This document shows, in pieces, positions 25,542-34,890 of a stretch of DNA of 64,000 nucleotides. Each line of letters opens with the position of its first letter. Position 1 is the stretch's first letter. The position numbers and the translations under genes are program-made. The notes below the pieces were generated by a model that saw only the letters and a list, made by a program, of their open reading frames with translations, did not search any database and was not told the origin of the DNA. This DNA comes from Marinihelvus sp036351115 (GTDB lineage: Bacteria; Pseudomonadota; Gammaproteobacteria; Xanthomonadales; SZUA-36): NCBI GenBank assembly GCA_036351115.1, contig JAZBOL010000057.1, positions 1 to 64,000 of the forward strand, read 5' to 3'.

Positions 25542-27800
25542 GGAATCCCGCAGCCGTCGGGTCTCGATCACGTTGCGGATGGCCCCGAGGCGGCTCAGGA
25601 GTTCACTGAGCTGTTCGTAGTTGCGCACCTCGACCTGCAAGCGCACGTCCATGCGGTCCCCGCCCTCCTCGAGGTGGCTGCTGATGTCCCGCACCGGCAC
25701 TTCCGCCGACGCCATGACCGAGGAGATGTCCTTGAACAGCTCACGGCGGTCGTAGGCGAGCAGCTGAACCCCGACCCGGAATCGCTGCTCGGCCCGATCA
25801 CCCCAGTGAACGTCGAGCAGGCGGTGGGGCTCCTCGCCCTGCCAGCGCAACACGTTGCGGCAATCGGCCCGGTGAATGGTGACGCCCCGTCCGCGGGTGA
25901 TGTAACCCACCACCGGATCGCCGGGCACCGGCTGGCAGCACCGGGCGATGGTGGTCATGAGGTTGCCCACGCCCTGGATCGTGATGCCGGAATCCTCGCC
26001 GCCCGCGGCGCCCTTCCCGGACCGCGTCCCGCGGGCACCTTTCGCGCCCTTCATGCGCTTCGGCGTCCTTGTGATCAGGTCTTCCGGTTGCGTTTCCGTT
26101 TCGGGCTCCCGCAGACGCTCCGCCGCACCGACGACCTGGGCGACGGTCAGGTCGCCATTGCCCACGGCGGCAAACACGTCCTCGAGGGTCTTGAGTTGAA
26201 AACGCGGTGGCACGGATGCGAGATCGTCCTCTGACAGGCCCATACGGGGCAGCTCGGCCTCCACCAGTTCCCGGCCCTCCACGACATGCCGGTCGTGGCT
26301 CTCCTTCTTGAACCACTGGCGCACCTTCGCCCGGGCGCGCCCACCATGGATGAATCCGAGGCGCGGGTTGAGCCAGTCGCGACTGGGACGGGACTCCTTC
26401 GCCGTGAGGATCTCCACCCGGTCGCCGTTCTCCACGGTCTGGGTCAGGGTGACGATGCGGCCGTTGACTTTGGCGCCCCGGCATCGGTGCCCGACCTCCG
26501 TGTGCACCGCGTAGGCGAAATCGAGCACCGTGGCCCCGCGGGCCAGGTCGATGACCTTGCCCTGGGGTGTCAGGACGTAAACGCGGTCTTCCTCCGTGGC
26601 CGACTGGAAACTCTCCAGCAGGCTCTCGTCGTCGAGCGCGTCGTCCGAGGCCTCGAGGAGCTGCCGCATGGCCACTACCTTGCGGTCGAACGCCGGATCC
26701 TTGGGTCCGCCCTCCTTGTAGCGCCAGTGGGCGGCGATGCCGAGCTCCGCGTGCTCGTTCATCTCCCGCGTGCGGATCTGGACTTCCACCGCCTTGCCCT
26801 CCGGCCCCACGACCGCCGTGTGCAGCGACTGGTAGTTGTTGCCCTTGGGCGTGGTGATGTAATCGTCGAACTCGCCCGGAATGGGTTGCCAGTGCGTGTG
26901 AACCAGGCCCAGGACGCTGTAGCAGGCCGGTACGTCATCCACCAGGACGCGCACGGCGCGCAGGTCGAACAGTTCACGGATATCCAGGTCCTTGCGCTGC
27001 ATCTTCCGGTAGATGCTGTAAATGTGCTTGGGCCGGCCCAGCACCTCGCCGTCGATGCCGGCCGAGTGCACGATGTCTTCGAGGCGCTCGAGAAAGTCGC
27101 GGATGAAGGCTTCCCGGTCCGCTCGCCGTTCCGCCACCTGCTTCGCCACGCGGCGGTAGGCCTCAGGCTCCGCGTAGCGGAAGGCCAGGTCCTCGAGTTC
27201 CCACTTGAGCTGCCAGACGCCCAGGCGATTGGCGAGAGGCGCGTGAATCAGCATGGTCTCCCGGGCGAGCCGGCGCGCCTGGGCGAGGTCGCCCTTGGCG
27301 TCGCGCAGCAACACGAGCTGCCAGCCCAGGGCGATAAGTACCACGCGGACATCGGACACCAGGGCAAGCAGGAGCCGGCGCAGGCCTTCGGCGCCGGCGC
27401 CGGGATCGGCACCCCGGCCGGCGGCCGGGTCGGCCACGGCACCGTCGCGCACGTTCTCCGCCTGGACCTGCTGCAGGCGCAGCAGGCTGTCGACCTGGCG
27501 GTTGACCGTGGCCGGTACGTCTTCGCGGAGCGCCGAGACGTCTACGCCGTGGCGGTCAGCCACGAAAAACAGGGCACTGCACAGGGTCCGCGGATCGGCC
27601 GAGAGCCCCGCCATGATGCCCAGCAGATCCGCGAGTTTCGACCGGGCCGCCGGTTCACCGAGGGCCGTGCCCTGCAGGCGGTCGAACACCGGCACGCACA
27701 ACGGCGTGCGCACCTCGGCCGAGGCCTCGTAAGCCTGCAGCCAGTCGCGCAGTTGATCGGCGCTGGCGTTCGCGGCAATGGGCGGGGCGTGCTGGCTCAT
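25533..27800 (-). CDS. relA: GTP pyrophosphokinase RelA, (p)ppGpp synthetase
   Basis: Stringent-response alarmone synthetase. The 755-aa protein has an N-terminal HD-like region in which the hydrolase HDxxED motif is absent (FFVADRHGVD instead), then the synthetase domain (GRPKHIYSIYRKM, ELFDLRAVRV, DDYITTPKGNNYQSLHT, HAELGIAAHWRYKEG), a TGS domain (YVLTPQGKVIDL), and a C-terminal ACT domain. Loss of the HD residues marks it as RelA and not the bifunctional SpoT. It lies 56 bases after hrpA on the same strand. The 3' end overlaps the giant glycosyltransferase by 9 bases. Confidence 0.95.
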   Translation of the reverse strand: MSQHAPPIAANASADQLRDWLQAYEASAEVRTPLCVPVFDRLQGTALGEPAARSKLADLLGIMAGLSADPRTLCSALFFVADRHGVDVSALREDVPATVNRQVDSLLRLQQVQAENVRDGAVADPAAGRGADPGAGAEGLRRLLLALVSDVRVVLIALGWQLVLLRDAKGDLAQARRLARETMLIHAPLANRLGVWQLKWELEDLAFRYAEPEAYRRVAKQVAERRADREAFIRDFLERLEDIVHSAGIDGEVLGRPKHIYSIYRKMQRKDLDIRELFDLRAVRVLVDDVPACYSVLGLVHTHWQPIPGEFDDYITTPKGNNYQSLHTAVVGPEGKAVEVQIRTREMNEHAELGIAAHWRYKEGGPKDPAFDRKVVAMRQLLEASDDALDDESLLESFQSATEEDRVYVLTPQGKVIDLARGATVLDFAYAVHTEVGHRCRGAKVNGRIVTLTQTVENGDRVEILTAKESRPSRDWLNPRLGFIHGGRARAKVRQWFKKESHDRHVVEGRELVEAELPRMGLSEDDLASVPPRFQLKTLEDVFAAVGNGDLTVAQVVGAAERLREPETETQPEDLITRTPKRMKGAKGARGTRSGKGAAGGEDSGITIQGVGNLMTTIARCCQPVPGDPVVGYITRGRGVTIHRADCRNVLRWQGEEPHRLLDVHWGDRAEQRFRVGVQLLAYDRRELFKDISSVMASAEVPVRDISSHLEEGGDRMDVRLQVEVRNYEQLSELLSRLGAIRNVIETRRLRDSSG

Positions 27801-27856
27801 GAAAAAAGTCTAACGCAGGGCGCCGCGCGGCGCGGGTGATATCGGTCACGGGATTT

Positions 27857-30800
27857 TCAGCCCTGCTTCACGGCCCGCCAGGCGGCGTCCAGGCGCTTGG
27901 GCGAAACCTTCCCGTCCGTGCCCAGGCGCTGGGCGAACAGGGAGACGCGATATTCCGCCACCAGCCAGCGAAAGGTGTCCAGGGCCTCGGTGTATTCCTC
28001 GCCGGCGTCTAGCCAGTCGAGGTAGCGCTGCCACCAGGGCTCGACCTCGGCCAGTAGCCGCAGGTCTTTCCCGGGATCGAGCCGCGCGCGCTCGATGCGT
28101 TCGCTTACGCCCTGCAGGTAGCGGGGGTAGTGGCGAAAACGCCCGGCTTCGAGCTCCGCGAGAAAATCGGGGTAGATCATGTCCTCCAGCTGGCTCGCCA
28201 GGTCGTCCGTGATCGCTTCCGGCAGCGGCCGGCCGGTGGCCAGCTCACGGTTGATGGCGCCCCAGGCGGACAGCACCGCCGACAGGCGCTTCGCCTGCTC
28301 CGTGAACACCGGACCGAGGCGCCGCCGTGTTCTGTCCAGCAGCGCCTCCCAGTCGGCTTCCGCCCGGACGGCTTGCGCCCGATCACCGACGCAGGTCCGC
28401 AGCGCCCGCCAGGCGAGGGAGTCGATCAGCGATTCGAGGTCGCCGACGGTCGACCAGGCGAGCTGGGCGTCCCGCGCCAGCCCATGCTGCCTGTGCATCC
28501 AGCGGAACTTGTCCGGCAGGGCGAGGGCCAGCAGGCGGAGGACGCCCTCCTGGTGGCTCAGGGCCGCTTCGTCCCAGGTGTCGAAAAGACGCAGGCCCAC
28601 GGCGTCCCCCTGGTCCACGAGGGCGGGATAGGCGGTCGCGCCCCCCGGTGTGAGCGCCGTGTCGGGCAGATCGCCCGGCAACCAGGCCACGATGCCGTCC
28701 CGGTTCCAGTCACGCCCCTGGCGGTCCATGAAGGCCCGCTGCGCCTCCTGGCCCAGGGCTTCGCGGAGCGCGGAGAGATCGCGCCCTTCCGCCAGCGTGT
28801 CACCGTCCTCGTCCGTCACCACGAGGCGCAGGCGCAGGTGCTCGGGAACGGCCCCGGGTCGAAAATCCGAGGCCGAAATGTCCACCCCGGCGATCTCCGA
28901 CAGTTCGGCGGCCAGGGCCTGCGGCAACGGGCGGCTTCCCGGGCCGGTCAGCCGCTCGAAGGCTGCCCGGGCAAACTGGGGCAGGGGCGTCAGGGCCCGG
29001 CGCACGGGCTTGGGCAGGGTCTTCATAAGCTCGTGGACGAGGGCCTCCCGGGCGCCGGGCACCTGCCAGCTCACGGCGACTTCGTCCACCGTGTTGAGCA
29101 GGGGCAGAGGGACGGTCAGGGTCACCCCGTCCTCCGGGTGGCCCGGCTCAAAACGGTAATCGAGGGGCAAGGAACGCCCGGCGGCCTCCCAGTGGTCCGG
29201 GTAGCGCTCGGCCGGCGCCGACCCGGCGTCCTCGCGCATCAGGACGGATTCGTCGAGATGCAGGCGCCGAAGGCCCGCTTCGTCAAGGGACGCAAGCCAC
29301 TTCGCGAAGCCTTTCGCCGTGCACACCTCCGGGGGCACCTGGGCATCGAAGAACTCGAACAGCACGCCCTCGTCGGCCACCACGTCGCGCTGGCGCCGCT
29401 TGTCTTCGAGGCGCTCGACCTCTTCCCGGGCCTGGCGATTGGCGGCGAGGAAGGGCGCCCGGCTGTCCAGTTCGCCCCGCACCAGGGCCTCGAGGATGAA
29501 CAGGCGCCGGGCTTCCGCGGGATCGATGCCGGTGTAATCCACCCGGCGCTTTTCCACGATCACCAGGCCGAACAGGCTGACCTGCTCCCACGCCAGGACG
29601 CGGCCGCGGCGCCGGGACCAGTGCGCGTCGAAGTGACGATGCTTGAGCAGGTGCCTGCCCTGCTGTTCGATCCAGGCGGGCTCGATGCGCGCGTTGACGC
29701 GCCCATAGGGTTTGCTGGTTTCCACGATCTCGGCCGCCATCAGCCAGGCCGGCGGCTTCGAAAACAGGCCGGAGCCGGGGAAGATGTGGAAGTTGCGATT
29801 GCGCGCGCCGCGGTAACTGCGGTCTTCCGGATCCTTTTGCCCCACGTGGCTCAGCAGGCCGGAAAGAATGGCCTTGTGCAACGCTTCGGGCGTGCCGTGG
29901 CCACCCTTGAGCGGCATACGCTCCTCCCGGGCGATGTCACGCAGCTGCTGCACCAGGTCGAACCATTCCAGCACCCGCTGCCAGGCGAGGAACTCCCGGC
30001 GGCACAGCTTGCGAAACCGGTTCCCGCTGAGCGAGCGTCGCGAAGCTTTCAGGTGGGCCCAGAGCTTGAGCAGGGACACGAAATCGGAACGGTCGTCGGC
30101 AAAGCGCTCGTGCATCTCGTCGGCCGCGGCCTGGGCCTCGAGGGGCCGCTCCCGGGGATCCTGGATACTCAGGCCCGCGGCGACCACCAGGGTGTCCTCG
30201 AGGCATCCCTGGCGCTGCCCCTCGAGCATCATGCGGCCGAGGCGCACGTCCAGGGGCAACCGGGACAGGCGGCGACCCAGGGGCGTGACGCTGCGCTGCC
30301 GGTCCAGGGCGCCCAGCTCGAACAGCAACTGGTGGGCATCCCGGATCATGCGCGGCGCCGGGGCGTCGATAAAGGGAAAATCCTCCACGTCCCCCAGGCC
30401 CATGGTGTGCATGCGCAGGATGACGCTGGCCAGCGAGGTGCGCAGGATTTCCGGCTCCGTGAATTCCGGCCGCGCCGCGAAATCCGCCTCGTCGTACAGG
30501 CGGATGCAGGTGCCGGGGCCCAGGCGGCCGCAGCGGCCCAGGCGCTGGTTGGCGCTCGCCTGGGATACGGGCTCGATGGGGAGCCGCTGGATGCGGCTGC
30601 GGTGCGCGTAACGGCTGATGCGCGCCAGCCCCGAGTCGATCACGAAGCGGATGCGCGGCACGGTGAGCGAGGTCTCGGCGATGTTCGTGGCCAGGATGAT
30701 GCGGCGGGCGCTGCCGGGATGAAACACGCGCTGCTGCTCGGCCCCGGACAGGCGGGCATACAGGGGCAACACCTCCGTATTGCGCAGTCCGGCGGTATTG

Positions 30801-31561
30801 AGCGCGTCCCGGGCCTCGTGAATCTCCCGTTCACCGGAGAGAAAGACGAGAACGTCGCCCCGGGGGTCCACCCGATCCAGTTCCCGGACCGCCTCGACGA
30901 TGCCCCGGTACAGATCCCGGGAATCGGCGCCCTCCGCGTCGAGGGGGCGATAGCGCACCTCCACCGGGTAGCCGCGCCCGGACACCTCGATGACCGGCGC
31001 GTCCTCGAAATGCCGCGCAAATTTCTCCGTGTCGATCGTGGCGGAGGTGATGACCACGCGCAGGTCGTTCCGACGCGCCACCAGGCGCTTGAGATAGCCC
31101 AGGAGAAAGTCGATGTTCAGGCTGCGCTCGTGCGCTTCGTCGATGATCAGCGTGTCGTAGCGCCGCAGCTGCCGGTCCTTCACCGCCTCGGCCAGGAGAA
31201 TGCCGTCGGTCATGAACTTGAGATAGCCGTCCGGGCTGGTGCGTTCCCGGAAACGCACCTGGTAGCCCACGGCCTGCCCCAGTTCCTGGCCCAGTTCTTC
31301 CGCCACGCGGCTGGCCATGGCCCGGGCCGCGATGCGCCGCGGCTGCGTACAGCCGATGAGCCCGGTCAGGCCCCGGTCCGCCTCCAGGCAGAACTTGGGC
31401 AACTGCGTGGTTTTCCCGGACCCCGTTTCCCCGGCCACGATCACCACCGGGTGCCGGCGAATCGCTTCGATGATGGCCTCCCGGTGGGCGGTGATGGGCA
31501 GGGCGGGATCGTAGCCGGGCACGGGCCGGTCGCGCCGCCGTTGCTGGGGATCGAATTTCAT
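27857..31561 (-). CDS. hrpA: ATP-dependent RNA helicase HrpA (DEAH box)
   Basis: Large DEAH-box RNA helicase; in E. coli it rescues stalled ribosomes and processes mRNA. The 1234-aa protein has Walker A GETGSGKTT (Lys50), the DEAH box (141-144), SATIDTEKF, and QRLGRCGRLGPGTCIRLY (motif VI), then the helicase-associated and OB domains and the long HrpA-specific C-terminal half. The N terminus is about 60 residues shorter than in E. coli, with the P-loop at residue 44. A perfect TATAAT lies only 8 bases upstream of the ATG, which suggests a very short leader. Confidence 0.94.
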   Translation of the reverse strand: MKFDPQQRRRDRPVPGYDPALPITAHREAIIEAIRRHPVVIVAGETGSGKTTQLPKFCLEADRGLTGLIGCTQPRRIAARAMASRVAEELGQELGQAVGYQVRFRERTSPDGYLKFMTDGILLAEAVKDRQLRRYDTLIIDEAHERSLNIDFLLGYLKRLVARRNDLRVVITSATIDTEKFARHFEDAPVIEVSGRGYPVEVRYRPLDAEGADSRDLYRGIVEAVRELDRVDPRGDVLVFLSGEREIHEARDALNTAGLRNTEVLPLYARLSGAEQQRVFHPGSARRIILATNIAETSLTVPRIRFVIDSGLARISRYAHRSRIQRLPIEPVSQASANQRLGRCGRLGPGTCIRLYDEADFAARPEFTEPEILRTSLASVILRMHTMGLGDVEDFPFIDAPAPRMIRDAHQLLFELGALDRQRSVTPLGRRLSRLPLDVRLGRMMLEGQRQGCLEDTLVVAAGLSIQDPRERPLEAQAAADEMHERFADDRSDFVSLLKLWAHLKASRRSLSGNRFRKLCRREFLAWQRVLEWFDLVQQLRDIAREERMPLKGGHGTPEALHKAILSGLLSHVGQKDPEDRSYRGARNRNFHIFPGSGLFSKPPAWLMAAEIVETSKPYGRVNARIEPAWIEQQGRHLLKHRHFDAHWSRRRGRVLAWEQVSLFGLVIVEKRRVDYTGIDPAEARRLFILEALVRGELDSRAPFLAANRQAREEVERLEDKRRQRDVVADEGVLFEFFDAQVPPEVCTAKGFAKWLASLDEAGLRRLHLDESVLMREDAGSAPAERYPDHWEAAGRSLPLDYRFEPGHPEDGVTLTVPLPLLNTVDEVAVSWQVPGAREALVHELMKTLPKPVRRALTPLPQFARAAFERLTGPGSRPLPQALAAELSEIAGVDISASDFRPGAVPEHLRLRLVVTDEDGDTLAEGRDLSALREALGQEAQRAFMDRQGRDWNRDGIVAWLPGDLPDTALTPGGATAYPALVDQGDAVGLRLFDTWDEAALSHQEGVLRLLALALPDKFRWMHRQHGLARDAQLAWSTVGDLESLIDSLAWRALRTCVGDRAQAVRAEADWEALLDRTRRRLGPVFTEQAKRLSAVLSAWGAINRELATGRPLPEAITDDLASQLEDMIYPDFLAELEAGRFRHYPRYLQGVSERIERARLDPGKDLRLLAEVEPWWQRYLDWLDAGEEYTEALDTFRWLVAEYRVSLFAQRLGTDGKVSPKRLDAAWRAVKQG

Positions 31562-31569
31562 GGCGGCGC

Positions 31570-31575
31570 ATTATA
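31570..31575 (-). promoter_or_regulatory. Perfect -10 hexamer for hrpA next to its start codon
   Basis: On the minus strand TATAAT is followed by GCGCCGCC and then the hrpA ATG. Transcription would normally begin about 7 bases past the hexamer, within one or two bases of the ATG, which implies a leaderless or nearly leaderless mRNA. No good -35 hexamer is visible. Confidence 0.5.
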
Positions 31576-31598
31576 CGGTCGCGTCCGTTACGGGCCGC

Positions 31599-31604
31599 TA
31601 TAAT
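31599..31604 (+). promoter_or_regulatory. Perfect -10 hexamer for the threonine aldolase gene
   Basis: TATAAT on the + strand, 85 bases before the GTG start of the aldolase, would give a leader of about 77 bases. It lies 24 bases from the oppositely oriented hrpA -10, so the two promoters are back to back. No consensus -35 hexamer is visible. Confidence 0.5.
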
Positions 31605-31688
31605 CGGCGGCTTCGCGCCCGTCAAAGCGAGTGCTGGAGCCAATGTCTGCTTCCGCACGAGGGCTTGAACCCGAACAGGAACCCAATC

Positions 31689-32726
31689 GTGATCGCGAAC
31701 TTTCGCTCAGACAACGAAACACCCGTGGCCCAGCCGGTGCTGCGTGCCATCGTCGAAGCCAACGAAGGCACGGCCTTCGCCTACGCCGAGGACGACTGGT
31801 CCCTGCGCCTGGATGACACCTACGCCGAACTGTTCGGCCACGCCGTGCGCGTTCTGCCCGTGCCCACCGGCACCGTGGCGAACGCCATCGCCCTGGCCTG
31901 CGTCACCCCGCCCTGGGGCGCCGTGCTCTGCCACCGGAACGCGCATATTTACTGCGACGAGTCCGGGGCGCCGGAGTTTTACGGTCATGGGTTGCGACTG
32001 GTCACCGGAGAAGGAGAGAACGGCAAGCTGAATCCGGAAACCCTCGCGGCCGCCATGCGCGGCGCCACCGGCCACGGGGTGCACAGCTACGAGGCCTCGG
32101 CCCTGAGCCTGACCCAGTGCACCGAGTCGGGAACGCTTTACGAGCCCGGGGAAATCGCCGCGCTCTGCGAGCTGGCCCGGGAACACGGCCTGGCCACCCA
32201 CCTGGACGGCGCACGCTTCGGCAATGCGGTGGCGGCCCTCGGCTGTCATCCCGCCGACCTGACCTGGCGTGCGGGCATCGATATGCTGTCCTTCGGCGCC
32301 AGCAAGAATGGCTGCCTGGCGGCCGAAGCGCTGATTTTCTTCGAGCGGCACGAGCTTTATCCCCATGCCGAGCGCCTGCGCAAGCGCGGCGGGCACCTGT
32401 ACAGCAAAATGCGCTATCTCTCCGCCCAGCTGCTGGCTTACGTCGAGGACGGTCTCTGGCTCGACCTCGCGACCGCCGCCAACACGCAGGCCGCACGGTT
32501 CGCCGCCGCGGTGGAGGCGCACCCCACCGCGGCCCTGGAATACCCGGCCCAGGCGAACGAGGTCTTCGTACGCTGGCATCCCGAGGCCTTCGAGGCCCTG
32601 GAGGCGGCGGGCATCGGCTTCCTCACCTGGCCCGGTCGTGACGACCTCGCGCGCTTCGTCTTTGGCCACACCACCACGCAAAACGATACGGACACGCTGA
32701 TCGGCGCCCTGCGGGCCACGGCATGA
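31689..32726 (+). CDS. ltaE: Low-specificity L-threonine aldolase (PLP-dependent)
   Basis: Cleaves L-threonine or allo-threonine to glycine and acetaldehyde. The 345-aa protein is a fold-type I PLP enzyme with FRSDNETPVAQPV at the N terminus, THLDGARFGNA before the cofactor, and PLP-binding Lys206 in SFGASKNG. Start: the GTG at 31689 has AGGA 8 bases upstream (31677-31680). Upstream in-frame residues are Arg/Ser-rich, unlike the family, and lie in the promoter. It resembles the Pseudomonas-type aldolases of about 346 residues. The stop overlaps the amino-acid permease start, which suggests coupled uptake and cleavage. Confidence 0.86.
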   Translation: MIANFRSDNETPVAQPVLRAIVEANEGTAFAYAEDDWSLRLDDTYAELFGHAVRVLPVPTGTVANAIALACVTPPWGAVLCHRNAHIYCDESGAPEFYGHGLRLVTGEGENGKLNPETLAAAMRGATGHGVHSYEASALSLTQCTESGTLYEPGEIAALCELAREHGLATHLDGARFGNAVAALGCHPADLTWRAGIDMLSFGASKNGCLAAEALIFFERHELYPHAERLRKRGGHLYSKMRYLSAQLLAYVEDGLWLDLATAANTQAARFAAAVEAHPTAALEYPAQANEVFVRWHPEAFEALEAAGIGFLTWPGRDDLARFVFGHTTTQNDTDTLIGALRATA

Positions 32727-34066
32727 GCGGCGATCCCCGGGGGACGCAGGATTCGCAGGGGCCTGCGGCCTCGACGCCACCCTCTCGCGCGGACGAGCAG
32801 CGCCTGAACCGGGACATCAGTCGCCTTGGCTTCGCCGCCATGAGCCTCAACGGCATCATCGGCGCCGGGATTTTCGGTCTGCCGGCCGTGGCGGCGGCCC
32901 GGGCCGGGGACTTCGGTCCGTGGATGTTCGTGATCTGCGGGGTGCTGACCCTCACGATCGTCCTGTCCTTCGCCCGGGCCTCCAGCCTGGTGCGCGAAAC
33001 GGGTGGGGTGATCGTTTACGCCAGCAATGCGTTCGGGCCCTTCATCGGGTTCCAGACCGGCTGGCTCTCGTACCTGAGCCGTGTCACGTCGGCCGCGGCC
33101 AACGCCAACCTGATGGTCACCTACATGGCCTGGTTCTGGGCGCCGCTGGACACGCACCCCTGGCGCGGCGTGGCCCTGACCCTGATCCTGGGCGCCCTGA
33201 CCTGGCTGAACGCCGTGGGCGTGCGCAATTCCATCGGGCTGATGTACGTCTTCACGGTCATGAAGCTCCTGCCCCTGAGCCTGCTGATCCTGTTCGGGCT
33301 CGGCAAAGTGGACGCGGCGACCCTGTTCGGCGCCAGCTGGCCCGAAATGAGCGAGTTCGGCGGCACCGTGCTGGTGCTGCTTTACGCCTTCGTGGGCTTC
33401 GAGGGATCGGTGGTCAACGCCGGGGAAGGCAGGAACCCGCGTCGAGACCTGCCCCGGGCCCTGGTGACGACCACCGTCGTGATCGCCGTGTTTTATTTCC
33501 TGATCCAGTGGGTGTCGAGCGCGACCTTGCCGGAACTGGCGGAGAGCCGGACCGCGCTGGCGGACGTGGCGACGGTGCTGTTCGGCGCCGTCGGCGCGGC
33601 CGTGCTGACCCTCGGCGCGGCGTTTTCCATCGGCGGCAATCTCATGGCCAGCATCCTGTCCGCTCCGCGCATGACCTGGGCCCTGGCCCTTGACGGATCC
33701 ATGCCCCGCTGGTTCGCCGCCGTGCACGAGCGGCACCGGACGCCGCACCACTCGATCTGGTTCTACGGCATCCTGAGCCTGGCCCTGGCGCTGACCGGCA
33801 CCTTTGTCTGGCTCGCGGTCATGAGCACGCTGGTGCGGCTCCTTGCCTACATGGTGTCCATCGCAGCCCTGCCCCGGCTGGCGCGGCAGACCGATGCGCC
33901 GGAGCTGGCCTTCCCGCTGCCCGGCGGCCTGCTGATCCCCGGCGTCGCCATGGTCCTGTGCTTCTGGCTCATGCTTCAGGCGCCTCTGAGCGCCTGGCTC
34001 ACGCTGGCCGGATTCACGGCCGCCGGAACGGGTATCTACTTCGCCATGAAACGCCGGCGCGCCTGA
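32723..34066 (+). CDS. APC-superfamily amino-acid permease
   Basis: 447-aa inner-membrane transporter with about 12 hydrophobic segments. The first carries the unwound substrate-binding motif GAGIFGLP typical of the APC superfamily. The N terminus is a hydrophilic extension of about 30 residues. It overlaps the threonine aldolase by ATGA, so the pair is likely co-translated and may import a hydroxy-amino acid such as threonine for cleavage. The substrate is inferred from context only. Confidence 0.85.
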   Translation: MSGDPRGTQDSQGPAASTPPSRADEQRLNRDISRLGFAAMSLNGIIGAGIFGLPAVAAARAGDFGPWMFVICGVLTLTIVLSFARASSLVRETGGVIVYASNAFGPFIGFQTGWLSYLSRVTSAAANANLMVTYMAWFWAPLDTHPWRGVALTLILGALTWLNAVGVRNSIGLMYVFTVMKLLPLSLLILFGLGKVDAATLFGASWPEMSEFGGTVLVLLYAFVGFEGSVVNAGEGRNPRRDLPRALVTTTVVIAVFYFLIQWVSSATLPELAESRTALADVATVLFGAVGAAVLTLGAAFSIGGNLMASILSAPRMTWALALDGSMPRWFAAVHERHRTPHHSIWFYGILSLALALTGTFVWLAVMSTLVRLLAYMVSIAALPRLARQTDAPELAFPLPGGLLIPGVAMVLCFWLMLQAPLSAWLTLAGFTAAGTGIYFAMKRRRA

Positions 34067-34148
34067 CCCTGGCCGACAGGGATCGAGCGATCAATCCGGG
34101 TTAGCACGAATGCAGAAACCTGGGCTGCCAGCCGGGCAAGGGCCGGCA

Positions 34149-34691
34149 TCACCGCTCGGTGTCGGCGATCCAGAGATCGTGAACGACCGGTAACAGCGCC
34201 AGTTCGAGCGTCTGCGCGTAGATGCCTCCCCGGGTCATGCGCCCTCCCGTCAGCAAGCCGAACGCCCCACCACCCTGCTTGCTGTTGGTCGACCCAAAGA
34301 CCCGGTCGTTGGCCACACCGAGTTCCTCCCCCGCGTCGACCAGCGCCGTGACCTGGGGTGGCAGGGGCAAGGTGGGGGTTCGGGCCTGGCCCTCGCGCCC
34401 ATCGGCCGCGATCACGACCATCCAGGCGGAGGCCAGCCATTGGCCGTCGATGCGCTCCAGCCCACCCTCGAGGCCGACCCAGGCGTCGGCCGCAAAGTGC
34501 GACTCCCGGGCCGCACGCGCGCGGTTCCACGCACCGCGGCGGGTTTCTTCGTCCGAGTCGGGCTGATCCTTCACCCCGGAGGGGACGCGGACCGGCTGAA
34601 GGTCGAGGGTCTCGCGCGGAAAAACGGCGGCGAAAGCCCGTTGCACGGCATCGATCTTGGCGGGGTTATGGGATGCGACCACGACAAGCAT
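34149..34691 (-). CDS. yjjX: Non-canonical purine NTP phosphatase (inosine/xanthosine triphosphatase, YjjX/DUF84)
   Basis: House-cleaning enzyme that hydrolyses ITP and XTP, keeping damaged purines out of nucleic acids. The 180-aa protein has the family N terminus LVVVASHNPAKIDAV, the acidic DSDEETRRGA segment, VGLEGGLE and the C-terminal GGAFGLLTGGRMTR. Start chosen at the ATG at 34691, which has GGAG 6 bases upstream on the minus strand; residues further upstream are not family-like. It is monocistronic and convergent with the permease. Confidence 0.88.
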   Translation of the reverse strand: MLVVVASHNPAKIDAVQRAFAAVFPRETLDLQPVRVPSGVKDQPDSDEETRRGAWNRARAARESHFAADAWVGLEGGLERIDGQWLASAWMVVIAADGREGQARTPTLPLPPQVTALVDAGEELGVANDRVFGSTNSKQGGGAFGLLTGGRMTRGGIYAQTLELALLPVVHDLWIADTER

Positions 34692-34890
34692 GTCGTTCTC
34701 CAGGCAAAGATCGACAGTGTAATCGACCCCGGCTCCGTCGCACCGTTCCTGGCCCGCTCTCCCCTTCGGACTCATGCGTTCAGCGGGACGTTATCCCACA
34801 CGCTGGCGGGTTTACCTGCGCTACGTATCCCGCGTGCCGGAGCGTACGGTCAGGTTGCCATCCCGGCGACCATCAACAGAGGGGGAAACC

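Noticed and set aside
28130..31603. 1157-codon open frame antisense to hrpA
   Set aside because: Shadow of hrpA codon bias; no recognisable domain, and it runs through the hrpA promoter.
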